In this document: in pieces, positions 1-7,130 of the stretch
Numbering within the stretch: the stretch's first letter is position 1
Layout: every line of letters starts with the position of its first letter
Source: Clostridiales bacterium
GTDB taxonomy: Bacteria; Bacillota; Clostridia; Oscillospirales; QAMX01
Direction of reading: 5' to 3'
NCBI GenBank assembly: GCA_012514045.1
Contig: JAAZBA010000375.1
Span: 1-15,041 of the forward strand
Length of the DNA stretch: 15,041 nucleotides
Notes under the pieces: model-generated
Seen by the model: only the letters and a program-made list of their open reading frames with translations
The model's database searches: none
What the model was told of the DNA's origin: nothing
Position numbers and translations under genes: made by a program

Positions 1-860
1 GTCTTCAGATAATGGAGAGGCTTGCGAATATTGAGGGAATTGAGCTTCTGTCAATTTCCGATGAGCTTCGAAAGGACGTTGCGGAGAGGAAGAGATTTAT
101 TAACGAGGCGGATATCGTGTTCCTCTGCCTGCCTGACGCTGCGGCTAAAGAATCCGCTTCCCTTTGCGAGAACAAAAACACCGTTATAATAGACGCTTCC
201 ACCGCTCATCGCACAAACCCCGGATGGACATACGGTTTCCCGGAGCTTTCAAAGGAGCAGGAGCAGGCGATAATCGCATCTAAGCGTATAGCGAATCCGG
301 GATGCCATGCCACAGGCTTTATATCTCTGGTGTATCCCCTTGTTAAAGGCGGGATACTTCCCAAAGACTACCCCCTTGTATGCCATTCAATCACCGGCTA
401 CTCTGGAGGCGGCAAGAAGATGATCGCTGATTATAATGAGGAGCCGCTGAAGCCCGGCTACGACAGCCCCAGGCAGTACGCCTTAACTCAGGCTCATAAG
501 CATTTGCCGGAGATGAAATACATCTGCGGTCTCGATTTTGAGCCCATGTTCAGCCCTATTGTATCAAACTTCTACGCCGGCATGGTGGTTTCGGTGCCCG
601 TACATGCCTCTCATCTAAAGGATCACATGGGAGCGAAGGAAATTCTCTCTTACATGAAGGAGTACTACAAGGACGCGGCGGCTGTTAAGGTGATGGAAGA
701 AGCTCCGGCGCTTCTTGACGCGTCGACAGTGGCGGGCAGGGACGATCTGGAAATATATGTAACGGGAAACGAAGAGAGAGTGCTGCTTATGTCAAGGTTT
801 GATAACCTGGGCAAGGGCGCCAGCGGCGCCGCAGTGCAGTGCATGAAGCTAAAACTGTAA
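1..860 (+). CDS. argC: N-acetyl-gamma-glutamyl-phosphate reductase, short (type 2) form, 5' end missing
   Basis: This enzyme reduces N-acetylglutamyl-phosphate to N-acetylglutamate semialdehyde with NADPH, the third step of arginine synthesis, in the cytosol. The frame is open from base 3 (Leu-Gln-Ile before the ATG at 12). That ATG is internal, because short-form ArgC proteins usually have a nucleotide-binding segment ending in GTTGLQI just upstream of this point. Counting from the ATG at 12, the catalytic cysteine is C98 in NPGCHATG (bases 303-305). The glycine-rich GYSGGGKKM follows at about 129-137, and the conserved HKHLPEM lies near 162-168. These motifs and the predicted full length of about 310 residues fit the short ArgC group (TIGR01851-like) rather than the 340-residue form. 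It is followed by argJ after a 17-base gap. The operon promoter and any ArgR site lie outside the window. Confidence 0.95.
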   Translation, partial: LQIMERLANIEGIELLSISDELRKDVAERKRFINEADIVFLCLPDAAAKESASLCENKNTVIIDASTAHRTNPGWTYGFPELSKEQEQAIIASKRIANPGCHATGFISLVYPLVKGGILPKDYPLVCHSITGYSGGGKKMIADYNEEPLKPGYDSPRQYALTQAHKHLPEMKYICGLDFEPMFSPIVSNFYAGMVVSVPVHASHLKDHMGAKEILSYMKEYYKDAAAVKVMEEAPALLDASTVAGRDDLEIYVTGNEERVLLMSRFDNLGKGASGAAVQCMKLKL

Positions 861-877
861 TAGATGAGGTAATGAAA

Positions 878-2107
878 ATGACTGCAGTAAAGGAAATTTC
901 CGGCGGAATTGTTGCCGCCAAAGGCTTTAAGACATCCGGCATCCACTGCGGCTTGAGAGCTAACCGCGCAAAGCTTGACTTGGGCATTATTCTGGCTGAA
1001 TCGGTCTGCTCCGCTGCCGGCACCTTCACCCTGAACAGAGTAAAAGCGGCCCCTGTGTACCTCTGCATGGAGCATCTTGAGAACGGAAAGGCTCAGGCAA
1101 TAATCTGCAACTCCGGCAACGCCAACGCCTGCGCTCCCGAAGGAAGCGAAAACGCCCTCCGCATGGCTCAGGCTGTGGCAAAGGCTACGGGTGTGGCTGT
1201 GGAGGATGTGCTTGTCTGCTCCACCGGTGTTATCGGCCAGAGACTCAACGTGGAGGCTGTAGAAAAAGGCGTACCTGAGGCGGTAGCGCTCCTTGCCGAC
1301 ACGGAGGAAGCGAACGACAACATGTGTAAAGCTATTCTCACCACGGACACCGTGAAGAAGGAAATCGCCGTAAGCCTTACCGTAGGAGGTAAGGAAGTGA
1401 AAATCGGCGGTATCTGCAAGGGCTCCGGCATGATTCACCCCAATATGGGCACAATGCTGGGCTTTGTCACCACCGACTGCGCCATATCCTCCGAAATGAT
1501 CTCCGAGGCGCTTCGTGAGTGCGTGAGAGTTACCTTCAACCGTGTAAGCGTTGACGGAGACACCTCCACAAACGATACATGCCTTGTTCTGGCTTCCGGC
1601 AAGGCGGGAAACAGGGAGATTACGGAAAAGAACAAAGATTACGAGGACTTCAAGAACGGACTCTATGCTGTGCTTTTGCATCTTGCAAAAGCCATCGCAC
1701 GTGACGGCGAGGGAGCCACAAAGCTTGTCACCTGCATCGTTTCCGGCGCCTCTACGGAGGACAAGGCGGAGACGCTGGCAAAGAGCGTCATCGGCTCTTC
1801 CCTAACAAAAGCCGCTATGTTTGGCGCAGACGCCAACTGGGGCAGAGTGCTGTGCGCCATGGGCTACTCAGGAGAGAATTTTGACCCGAAGAATGTGGAT
1901 ATATCTTTCTCCTCCGCTGCCGGCAGGATAAAGGTATGCGAAAACGGCGCGGGACTTCCCTTTGACGAGGAGCTTGCCAAAAAGATACTCACGGAAAACG
2001 AGGTAGTCATTGAGGCTCTCCTGAGGGAAGGCAGCTGCGAGGCCACCGCTTGGGGCTGCGATCTGACCTATGACTATGTAAGAATCAACGGCGACTACAG
2101 ATCCTGA
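878..2107 (+). CDS. argJ: Bifunctional ornithine acetyltransferase / N-acetylglutamate synthase
   Basis: ArgJ moves the acetyl group from N-acetylornithine to glutamate, and in bifunctional members can also use acetyl-CoA, making the pathway cyclic. The ATG at 878 is chosen because GAGGT at 866-870 sits 7 bases upstream; the in-frame ATG at 872 is too close to it. This gives 409 residues, normal for the family. ArgJ is an Ntn-type enzyme that cleaves itself. The site is visible in KGSGMIHPNMGTML, with the predicted nucleophile T192 and cleavage between G191 and T192. The probable oxyanion-hole pair T116-G117 is in CSTGVIG, and E278 lies in DGEGATK. The residue before the nucleophile is Gly, whereas many described ArgJ proteins have Ala. 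Whether this copy is mono- or bifunctional cannot be decided from sequence. argB follows after 18 bases. Confidence 0.96.
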   Translation: MTAVKEISGGIVAAKGFKTSGIHCGLRANRAKLDLGIILAESVCSAAGTFTLNRVKAAPVYLCMEHLENGKAQAIICNSGNANACAPEGSENALRMAQAVAKATGVAVEDVLVCSTGVIGQRLNVEAVEKGVPEAVALLADTEEANDNMCKAILTTDTVKKEIAVSLTVGGKEVKIGGICKGSGMIHPNMGTMLGFVTTDCAISSEMISEALRECVRVTFNRVSVDGDTSTNDTCLVLASGKAGNREITEKNKDYEDFKNGLYAVLLHLAKAIARDGEGATKLVTCIVSGASTEDKAETLAKSVIGSSLTKAAMFGADANWGRVLCAMGYSGENFDPKNVDISFSSAAGRIKVCENGAGLPFDEELAKKILTENEVVIEALLREGSCEATAWGCDLTYDYVRINGDYRS

Positions 2108-2125
2108 TATGAAGGAGAGATTATT

Positions 2126-3004
2126 ATGTCTGAATTTGGAATCACTGACGTACACAAAGCGCAGGTGCTTGTTGAAGCGCTGCCTTATATCCAGAAATAC
2201 TCCGGCAAGACCGTTGTGGTCAAATACGGCGGAAATGCCATGATAAACGAACAGCTTAAGAACAGCGTTATAAGCGACATCATTCTGCTGAAGCTTGTAG
2301 GCATCAACGTGGTGCTGGTACACGGCGGCGGACCGGAGATAAGCGCAATGCTCAAGAAGATAGGAAAAGTTTCCACCTTTGTAAACGGCATGCGCTACAC
2401 CGACAGCGAAACAATGGACGTTGTCCAGATGGTGCTGGCGGGCAAAGTCAATAAAGACCTTGTATCCCTGATAAACCGCAAAGGCGGCAAAGCTGTGGGA
2501 CTTTCCGGCATGGACGGCGGCGGACTCTTTAAGGCTAAGAGACTTGTTGAAGACGGCGTGGAGTACGGCTACGTCGGCGATGTTGTGGATGTGGATCCCA
2601 GAATAGTACATGATGTAAGCGAAAGAGGATATATCCCCGTTGTGTCCACCGTTGCATATGGCGTGGACGACGAGTGCATGTACAACGTAAACGCCGACAT
2701 AGCGGCGGCGAAGCTGGCTATTGCTCTGAAAGCGGAGAAGTATATCCTCCTTACGGACGTCCGCGGACTTCTGAGAGACCCCGGTGATGAGTCAACCCTT
2801 ATCCGCGAGGTAAACATTAAAGACATTCCATCCCTTATTTCCGACGGTACCGTCTCCGGCGGCATGATACCCAAGGTAAACTGTTGCCTTGACGCCATGA
2901 CAAACGGCGTCAATAAAGCAAACATCCAGGACGGAAGAGTGGACCACTCCATTCTCATTGAGATACTATCCGATGAGGGTGTGGGTACCATGATGGTGAA
3001 ATAA
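2126..3004 (+). CDS. argB: Acetylglutamate kinase, probably arginine-sensitive type
   Basis: This cytosolic enzyme phosphorylates N-acetylglutamate with ATP, the second step of arginine synthesis. It has 292 residues of the amino-acid-kinase fold. Visible motifs are KYGGNAM (K33, G35, G36) for phosphate binding, VHGGGPEI (65-72) at the substrate loop, R90, YNVNAD (186-191), LLTDVRGLL near 208-216, and GGMIPK with K250. About 27 residues precede the KYGG motif, with a helix-like segment ending EALPYIQKY. In the Thermotoga and Pseudomonas enzymes such an N-terminal helix links dimers into an arginine-inhibited hexamer, so feedback inhibition is inferred here; it fits with the presence of argJ. 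AAGGAG at 2112-2117 is 8 bases from the ATG. The stop is one base from the start of the sulfatase gene, so translation is probably coupled. Confidence 0.96.
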   Translation: MSEFGITDVHKAQVLVEALPYIQKYSGKTVVVKYGGNAMINEQLKNSVISDIILLKLVGINVVLVHGGGPEISAMLKKIGKVSTFVNGMRYTDSETMDVVQMVLAGKVNKDLVSLINRKGGKAVGLSGMDGGGLFKAKRLVEDGVEYGYVGDVVDVDPRIVHDVSERGYIPVVSTVAYGVDDECMYNVNADIAAAKLAIALKAEKYILLTDVRGLLRDPGDESTLIREVNIKDIPSLISDGTVSGGMIPKVNCCLDAMTNGVNKANIQDGRVDHSILIEILSDEGVGTMMVK

Positions 3005-3005
3005 T

Positions 3006-4454
3006 ATGAGCAGGAAACCAAACGTACTGTATATCCTCTCCGACGACCAGGGAGCCTGGGCGATGCGCTGCGCGGGGAACAGTGAAATACAGACTCCGAA
3101 CCTGGACAGACTGGCTTCCCGGGGAGTTCTGATGGAGAACTTCTTCTGTGTATCTCCGGTATGCTCCCCTGCAAGAGCCTCCCTTATGACCGGCAACATC
3201 CCCTCCGCCCACGGGGTTCAGGACTGGCTGAGAGGCGGCAACATCGATTCTGAGAAATTCTCTCATATAAACAGCGATTATGTCTCCTACAGTGAAGAGG
3301 GCAGACCCATTGAGTATCTCGCGGGTCAGCTTACATATACCGATGTGCTTACGGAAAACGGCTACACCTGCGCTCTCTCCGGCAAGTGGCACCTGGGTGA
3401 CTCTGTAAATCCTCAGCACGGCTTCAAGTACTGGTACTCCCTGGGCAGAGGCGGCTGCAACTACTACCATGCGGATATGGTGGAGAACGGCGAGATAAAA
3501 GTGGAGGACGGCAAGTATGTCACCGATATCATAACCGACAAAGCACTCGATTTCATGGATGAGCTTACGTCAAGGCCGGAACCCTTTTATCTGAGCGTAC
3601 ATTATACGGCGCCCCACTCACCTTGGGGAGCGGATGAGCACCCGAAGGATTTAATCGACTTGTACGACACGTGCCCCTTCAAGTCGGTGCCGGACGTGCC
3701 GGATCATCCCGACGCCACAACAGGCGCAACCTACGGCACCCCGAAGCGCCATGAGAAGCTGAGAGGCTATTTTGCCGCCATCACCGCTATGGACAGAAAC
3801 ATCGGAAGGCTTCTTGACAGCCTTGAGGAGAAGGGGATAGCGGAGGACACGGTTATCATCTTTAACGGCGACAACGGCATGTCCATGGGTCACCACGGCG
3901 TTTGGGGCAAGGGCAACGCCACCTTCCCTCTGAACATGTACGACACCTCGGTTCGTGTGCCCTTTATCATATCCTATCCGAAAAAGCTTTTGTCAGATGT
4001 TAAATCCGATGCCCTCGTTAGCGGCTACGACTTCTTTCCCACCTTTCTTGATGTGCTGGAGCTTGACAAGTCGATGACCCAGCGGCTGCCGGGAAGAAGC
4101 TTCTTGGGAGCGCTGACGGGGGAAAAAGAGAGCCGCGACGGGGAAGTTGTGATCTACGACGAGTACGGTCCGGTGAGAATGATACGCACAAAGGAGTATA
4201 AATATATACACCGCATAGGCTACGGTAAGTGCGAGCTCTATGACCTGAAGGCTGATCCGGGAGAGGAGCATGACCTTATAGACTCTCCGGAACACGAAAA
4301 TGTGGTGGTGGAGCTGAGAAGAAGGCTCTTTAAATGGTTTAACAAATACGTCAATCCAGATATTGACGCCTCAAAAGAAAATGTGCTTGGGGGAGGTCAG
4401 CTCTGCAGACCGGGAATATATGCCAACCGCAAGGACGTCTTTGTCTGGCACTAA
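3006..4454 (+). CDS. Cys-type sulfatase (alkaline-phosphatase superfamily), cytoplasmic
   Basis: This predicted sulfate-ester hydrolase has 482 residues. The signature CSPAR is at 53-57. C53 would be converted to formylglycine by a maturase (anSME or FGE type) that is not encoded in this window. Other expected active-site residues are present: the SDDQ metal-binding aspartates D13-D14, K127 and H129 in GKWHLG, H204 in APHSPW, D289-N290 in NGDNG, and K302 in VWGKG. There is no signal peptide or membrane segment, so it should act inside the cell, unlike host-glycan sulfatases that are exported. It starts one base after argB, with only a weak GGTGA about 8 bases upstream, so it depends on the arginine operon transcript and probably on coupled translation. 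The substrate is unknown; some members of this group are phosphonate or phosphate-ester hydrolases. No arginine-pathway role is known for this family. Confidence 0.9.
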   Translation: MSRKPNVLYILSDDQGAWAMRCAGNSEIQTPNLDRLASRGVLMENFFCVSPVCSPARASLMTGNIPSAHGVQDWLRGGNIDSEKFSHINSDYVSYSEEGRPIEYLAGQLTYTDVLTENGYTCALSGKWHLGDSVNPQHGFKYWYSLGRGGCNYYHADMVENGEIKVEDGKYVTDIITDKALDFMDELTSRPEPFYLSVHYTAPHSPWGADEHPKDLIDLYDTCPFKSVPDVPDHPDATTGATYGTPKRHEKLRGYFAAITAMDRNIGRLLDSLEEKGIAEDTVIIFNGDNGMSMGHHGVWGKGNATFPLNMYDTSVRVPFIISYPKKLLSDVKSDALVSGYDFFPTFLDVLELDKSMTQRLPGRSFLGALTGEKESRDGEVVIYDEYGPVRMIRTKEYKYIHRIGYGKCELYDLKADPGEEHDLIDSPEHENVVVELRRRLFKWFNKYVNPDIDASKENVLGGGQLCRPGIYANRKDVFVWH

Positions 4455-4483
4455 AATACAGAGTATATTGAGGAACTTAAAAC

Positions 4484-6154
4484 ATGGAATATATTCAGGA
4501 AATACGAGCCCTTGTGGGCCACAGACCTCTGATTCTGGTGGGATGCGGCGCGCTAATCGTGCGTGACGGCAATGTGCTTCTTCAGAAGAGAAGCGATAAC
4601 CACCTTTGGGGCATCCATGGGGGCTGCATGGAGATACGGGAAACCACAGAACAGACAATGATCCGGGAGGTTTACGAGGAGTGCGGCATTACCCCCACGG
4701 AATACGAGCTGTTCGGAGTGTTCTCCGGAGAGGATGTCCACAATATATACCCAAACGGGGACGAATGCTACTTCGTGAACGTAGAATATCTGGTGACCGG
4801 TTGGGAGGGCGACTTCCGTAAGCAGGACAGCGAGGTGGAAGAGCTAAGGTGGTTCAAAATATCTGAAATGCCTCCCAATGAACAGATTACCCCCGGGGAT
4901 CGGCAAGCTCTTGGCAAACTCAAAGCAACATATGAAAAGGAGTGGAAAGCGATGCCTTATTCGATACATGATAAGGATTATCTTATTTCGACAGACAAGG
5001 AAAACGTAATGCAGTCCTATGGCCGGTTCCCCATCGTTTTTGAGCGGGGCAACGGCGCAAGGGTTTATGACAGCGAAGGCAAGGAATATATCGACTTCAT
5101 GAGCGGTATAGGCGTGCTCAGCTTGGGTCACTGCAACACTCAGTGGATCGGCGCGGTGACAAAGCAGGCCTCAAGCCTTGCGCACGTGTCAAATTATTAC
5201 TATACAGCCCCTTATATCAAGCTTTCGGAGCGCATTTGCGCCTCCTCCGGCATGAAAAACATGATTTTCGGCAACTCAGGAGCGGAAGCAAACGAAGCTG
5301 CGATTAAAATCGCCAGAAAGTATTCAAACGACAAGTATCCGTGGCAGAACCGCAATACAATTGTGACACTAAACCAGTCCTTTCACGGAAGAACCGTCAC
5401 AACCCTTGCCGCAACAGGTCAGGAGCATTTCCACACCTCTTTTATGCCCTTTACCCAGGGCTTCAAGCATGTCGCGGCAACAATCCCCGCCCTTGAGAAC
5501 GCCATTACCGACAGCGTCTGCGCCGTCATGGTGGAGATGATAAGAGGCGAGGGCGGCGTATTGCCCATGGAGCGAGAGTTTGCCGACTACCTGAAGACTC
5601 TGCAGGAGCGGGATATTCTCCTTATTATTGATGAGGTACAGACGGGTATCGGACGTACCGGCAAGCTCTTCGCTTTCCAGCACTACGGACTGAAACCCGA
5701 CCTTATTACAATGGCAAAAGGTCTGGGCGGCGGTCTTCCCATCGGAGCCTGTGCCGCGAGCGAGCGCTGCGCCTCCGTTCTCACCTCGGGAACACACGGC
5801 AGCACCTTCGGAGGAAATCCTGTGGTGTGTGCGGGAGCGAACGCTGTACTTGACATTGTAAACAACGAAGATTTCCTAGAGAGCGTTACGAAGAAGGGCA
5901 GATATATAAAAGAGTCCATCGAAAAGATGAACTTCCCCTTTATTAAGTCATTCCGCGGCATGGGTCTCATGATAGGTCTGGAGATTGGCGACGGCTACTC
6001 ACACAAGGAGCTGTCAAAGAAGCTCACTTTCGGGGGACTTTTGGCAATCACCGCCGGCGACGATGCTCTGCGTTTCCTGCCTCCGCTTACCATAACATAC
6101 GAAGAGATCGACACCGGTCTCGCCATATTCGAAAGAGTTCTTAGGGAAGGGTAA
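4484..6154 (+). CDS. argD: Nudix hydrolase fused in frame to acetylornithine aminotransferase
   Basis: The single 556-residue frame has two domains. Residues 1 to about 150 are a Nudix hydrolase of the ADP-ribose or nucleotide pyrophosphatase-like type, with a complete Nudix box from G47 to I69 (E53, R61, E62, E65, E66, G68). Residues 157-556 form a full-length (400-residue) class-III PLP aminotransferase that makes N-acetylornithine from N-acetylglutamate semialdehyde. It shows NSGAEANEA (264-272), HGRT (301-304), IIDEVQTG (381-388, with D383 for the PLP ring), the PLP lysine K412 in TMAKGLGGG, and GSTFGGNP (439-446). There is almost no linker. The start at 4484 has AGGA at 4471-4474. An internal ATG at 4952 (M157) carries its own strong binding site, so separate ArgD is probably also made. 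Nudix substrate is unknown. argF follows after 6 bases. Confidence 0.94.
   Translation: MEYIQEIRALVGHRPLILVGCGALIVRDGNVLLQKRSDNHLWGIHGGCMEIRETTEQTMIREVYEECGITPTEYELFGVFSGEDVHNIYPNGDECYFVNVEYLVTGWEGDFRKQDSEVEELRWFKISEMPPNEQITPGDRQALGKLKATYEKEWKAMPYSIHDKDYLISTDKENVMQSYGRFPIVFERGNGARVYDSEGKEYIDFMSGIGVLSLGHCNTQWIGAVTKQASSLAHVSNYYYTAPYIKLSERICASSGMKNMIFGNSGAEANEAAIKIARKYSNDKYPWQNRNTIVTLNQSFHGRTVTTLAATGQEHFHTSFMPFTQGFKHVAATIPALENAITDSVCAVMVEMIRGEGGVLPMEREFADYLKTLQERDILLIIDEVQTGIGRTGKLFAFQHYGLKPDLITMAKGLGGGLPIGACAASERCASVLTSGTHGSTFGGNPVVCAGANAVLDIVNNEDFLESVTKKGRYIKESIEKMNFPFIKSFRGMGLMIGLEIGDGYSHKELSKKLTFGGLLAITAGDDALRFLPPLTITYEEIDTGLAIFERVLREG
4935..4954 (+). promoter_or_regulatory. Internal ribosome binding site and ATG for stand-alone ArgD
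   Basis: AAAAGGAG at 4935-4942 is followed, after 9 bases, by an in-frame ATG at 4952-4954 encoding M157 of the fusion. The protein from this ATG (MPYSIHDKDYL...) begins where ordinary ArgD proteins begin and would be 400 residues long. The spacing and strength match the best sites in this operon. I infer either dual initiation (fusion plus free ArgD) or a relic of a time when argD was a separate gene. Confidence 0.7.
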
Positions 6155-6160
6155 AACAAA

Positions 6161-7072
6161 ATGAAAAAGGATTTTTTAAAGCTTCTTGATTTTTCCGGCG
6201 ATGAGCTGTACGCTATTCTTGACGTGGCAGACAAACTGAAGTTTGCTCTTAAGCGTGGTATTAAGAACAAGCCCCTGAAAGGCAAGTCCCTGGGTATGAT
6301 ATTCGAAAAGTCCCCCACCCGCACAAGGGTTTCCTTCGAGGTGGGTATGTACCAGTTGGGCGGCCAGGCTCTCTTCCTCAGCCCCAGAGATCTGCAGATA
6401 GGCAGAGGCGAGCCCCTTGAGGACACCGCAAGGGTTCTCTCCCGCTTCCTTAACGGCATCATGATTCGTACATTCAAGCAGTCTGACGTGGAAAAGCTGG
6501 CGGAATACGCCTCCATTCCCATAATCAACGGTCTTACCGATTTTGCCCATCCCTGCCAGGTTATGGCGGATCTCCAGACAATCCGTGAGTTCAAAGGTGA
6601 GCTCAAGGGACGAAAGCTCTGCTACATCGGCGACGGCAACAACATGGCAAACTCCCTCATCGTAGGCGGACTTAAAACGGGAATGTCCGTATCCATCGGC
6701 TGCCCCGACGCTTACCGCCCCGACAAGGCAATCATGGAGTTTGCCGAGCAGTATGGTGACAAGTTCTGCGTGACAAGCGATATCTTCAAAGCCGCGAAGG
6801 ATGCCGACGCTATATATACCGATGTATGGGCAAGCATGGGTATGGAAAGCGAAGCCGCAAAGAGAATGGAGGACTTCAAAGGCTACTGCGTGGATCAGGC
6901 TCTGTGCGATGTGGCAGCCAAAGACGTCATGGTGCTACACTGCCTGCCGGCTCACAGAGGCGAGGAGATAACCGCTGATGTGTTCGAGGCTCACGCAAAG
7001 GAAATTTTCGAGGAGGCTGAAAACCGCCTCCACGCTCAGAAAGCAATTATGCTCATGTGTATGGGCAAGTAA
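6161..7072 (+). CDS. argF: Ornithine carbamoyltransferase
   Basis: This enzyme joins carbamoyl phosphate and ornithine to give citrulline in the cytosol. It has 303 residues, typical for the family. The carbamoyl-phosphate motif SPTRTR is at 51-56 and HPCQ at 130-133. The ornithine side shows DGNNMANS (158-165), the SMG loop in DVWASMGM (221-228), HCLP at 260-263, and the C-terminal NRLHAQKA. AGGGAAGGG at 6143-6151 lies 9 bases from the ATG, overlapping the end of argD. It is the last arginine gene here and is followed directly by a strong terminator. argG, argH and carbamoyl phosphate synthase genes are not in the window. A catabolic (arginine deiminase) role is unlikely because of the biosynthetic neighbours. 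Confidence 0.97.
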   Translation: MKKDFLKLLDFSGDELYAILDVADKLKFALKRGIKNKPLKGKSLGMIFEKSPTRTRVSFEVGMYQLGGQALFLSPRDLQIGRGEPLEDTARVLSRFLNGIMIRTFKQSDVEKLAEYASIPIINGLTDFAHPCQVMADLQTIREFKGELKGRKLCYIGDGNNMANSLIVGGLKTGMSVSIGCPDAYRPDKAIMEFAEQYGDKFCVTSDIFKAAKDADAIYTDVWASMGMESEAAKRMEDFKGYCVDQALCDVAAKDVMVLHCLPAHRGEEITADVFEAHAKEIFEEAENRLHAQKAIMLMCMGK

Positions 7073-7082
7073 AATTGCATAT

Positions 7083-7124
7083 AAAAAACGGGTTGCCGCA
7101 AATCTCTGCGGCAACCCGTTTTTT
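7083..7124. terminator. Bidirectional intrinsic terminator between argF and the convergent methyltransferase gene
   Basis: A perfect 18-bp inverted repeat pairs 7083-7100 with 7107-7124 around a 6-base loop (AATCTC). The G+C-rich core is CGGGTTGCCGC, and a run of six A on one side and six T on the other gives a U-tract on both transcripts. It lies 10 bases after argF and 6 bases after the stop of the minus-strand gene ending at 7131, so it should end both. Confidence 0.95.
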
Positions 7125-7130
7125 ACTTTG

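Noticed and set aside
665..1681. Open frame of 338 codons on the minus strand across the argC end and argJ
   Set aside because: It lies opposite two well-recognised genes, and its translation has no family motif. G+C-rich third positions on the coding strand readily create such antisense frames.
1868..2611. Open frame of 247 codons on the minus strand opposite argJ and argB
   Set aside because: It spans the junction of two confident genes and has low-complexity translation with no recognisable domain.
5995..6606. Open frame of 203 codons on the minus strand opposite argD and argF
   Set aside because: It is antisense to motif-rich coding sequence, and its Ser/Arg-rich translation has no recognisable family.
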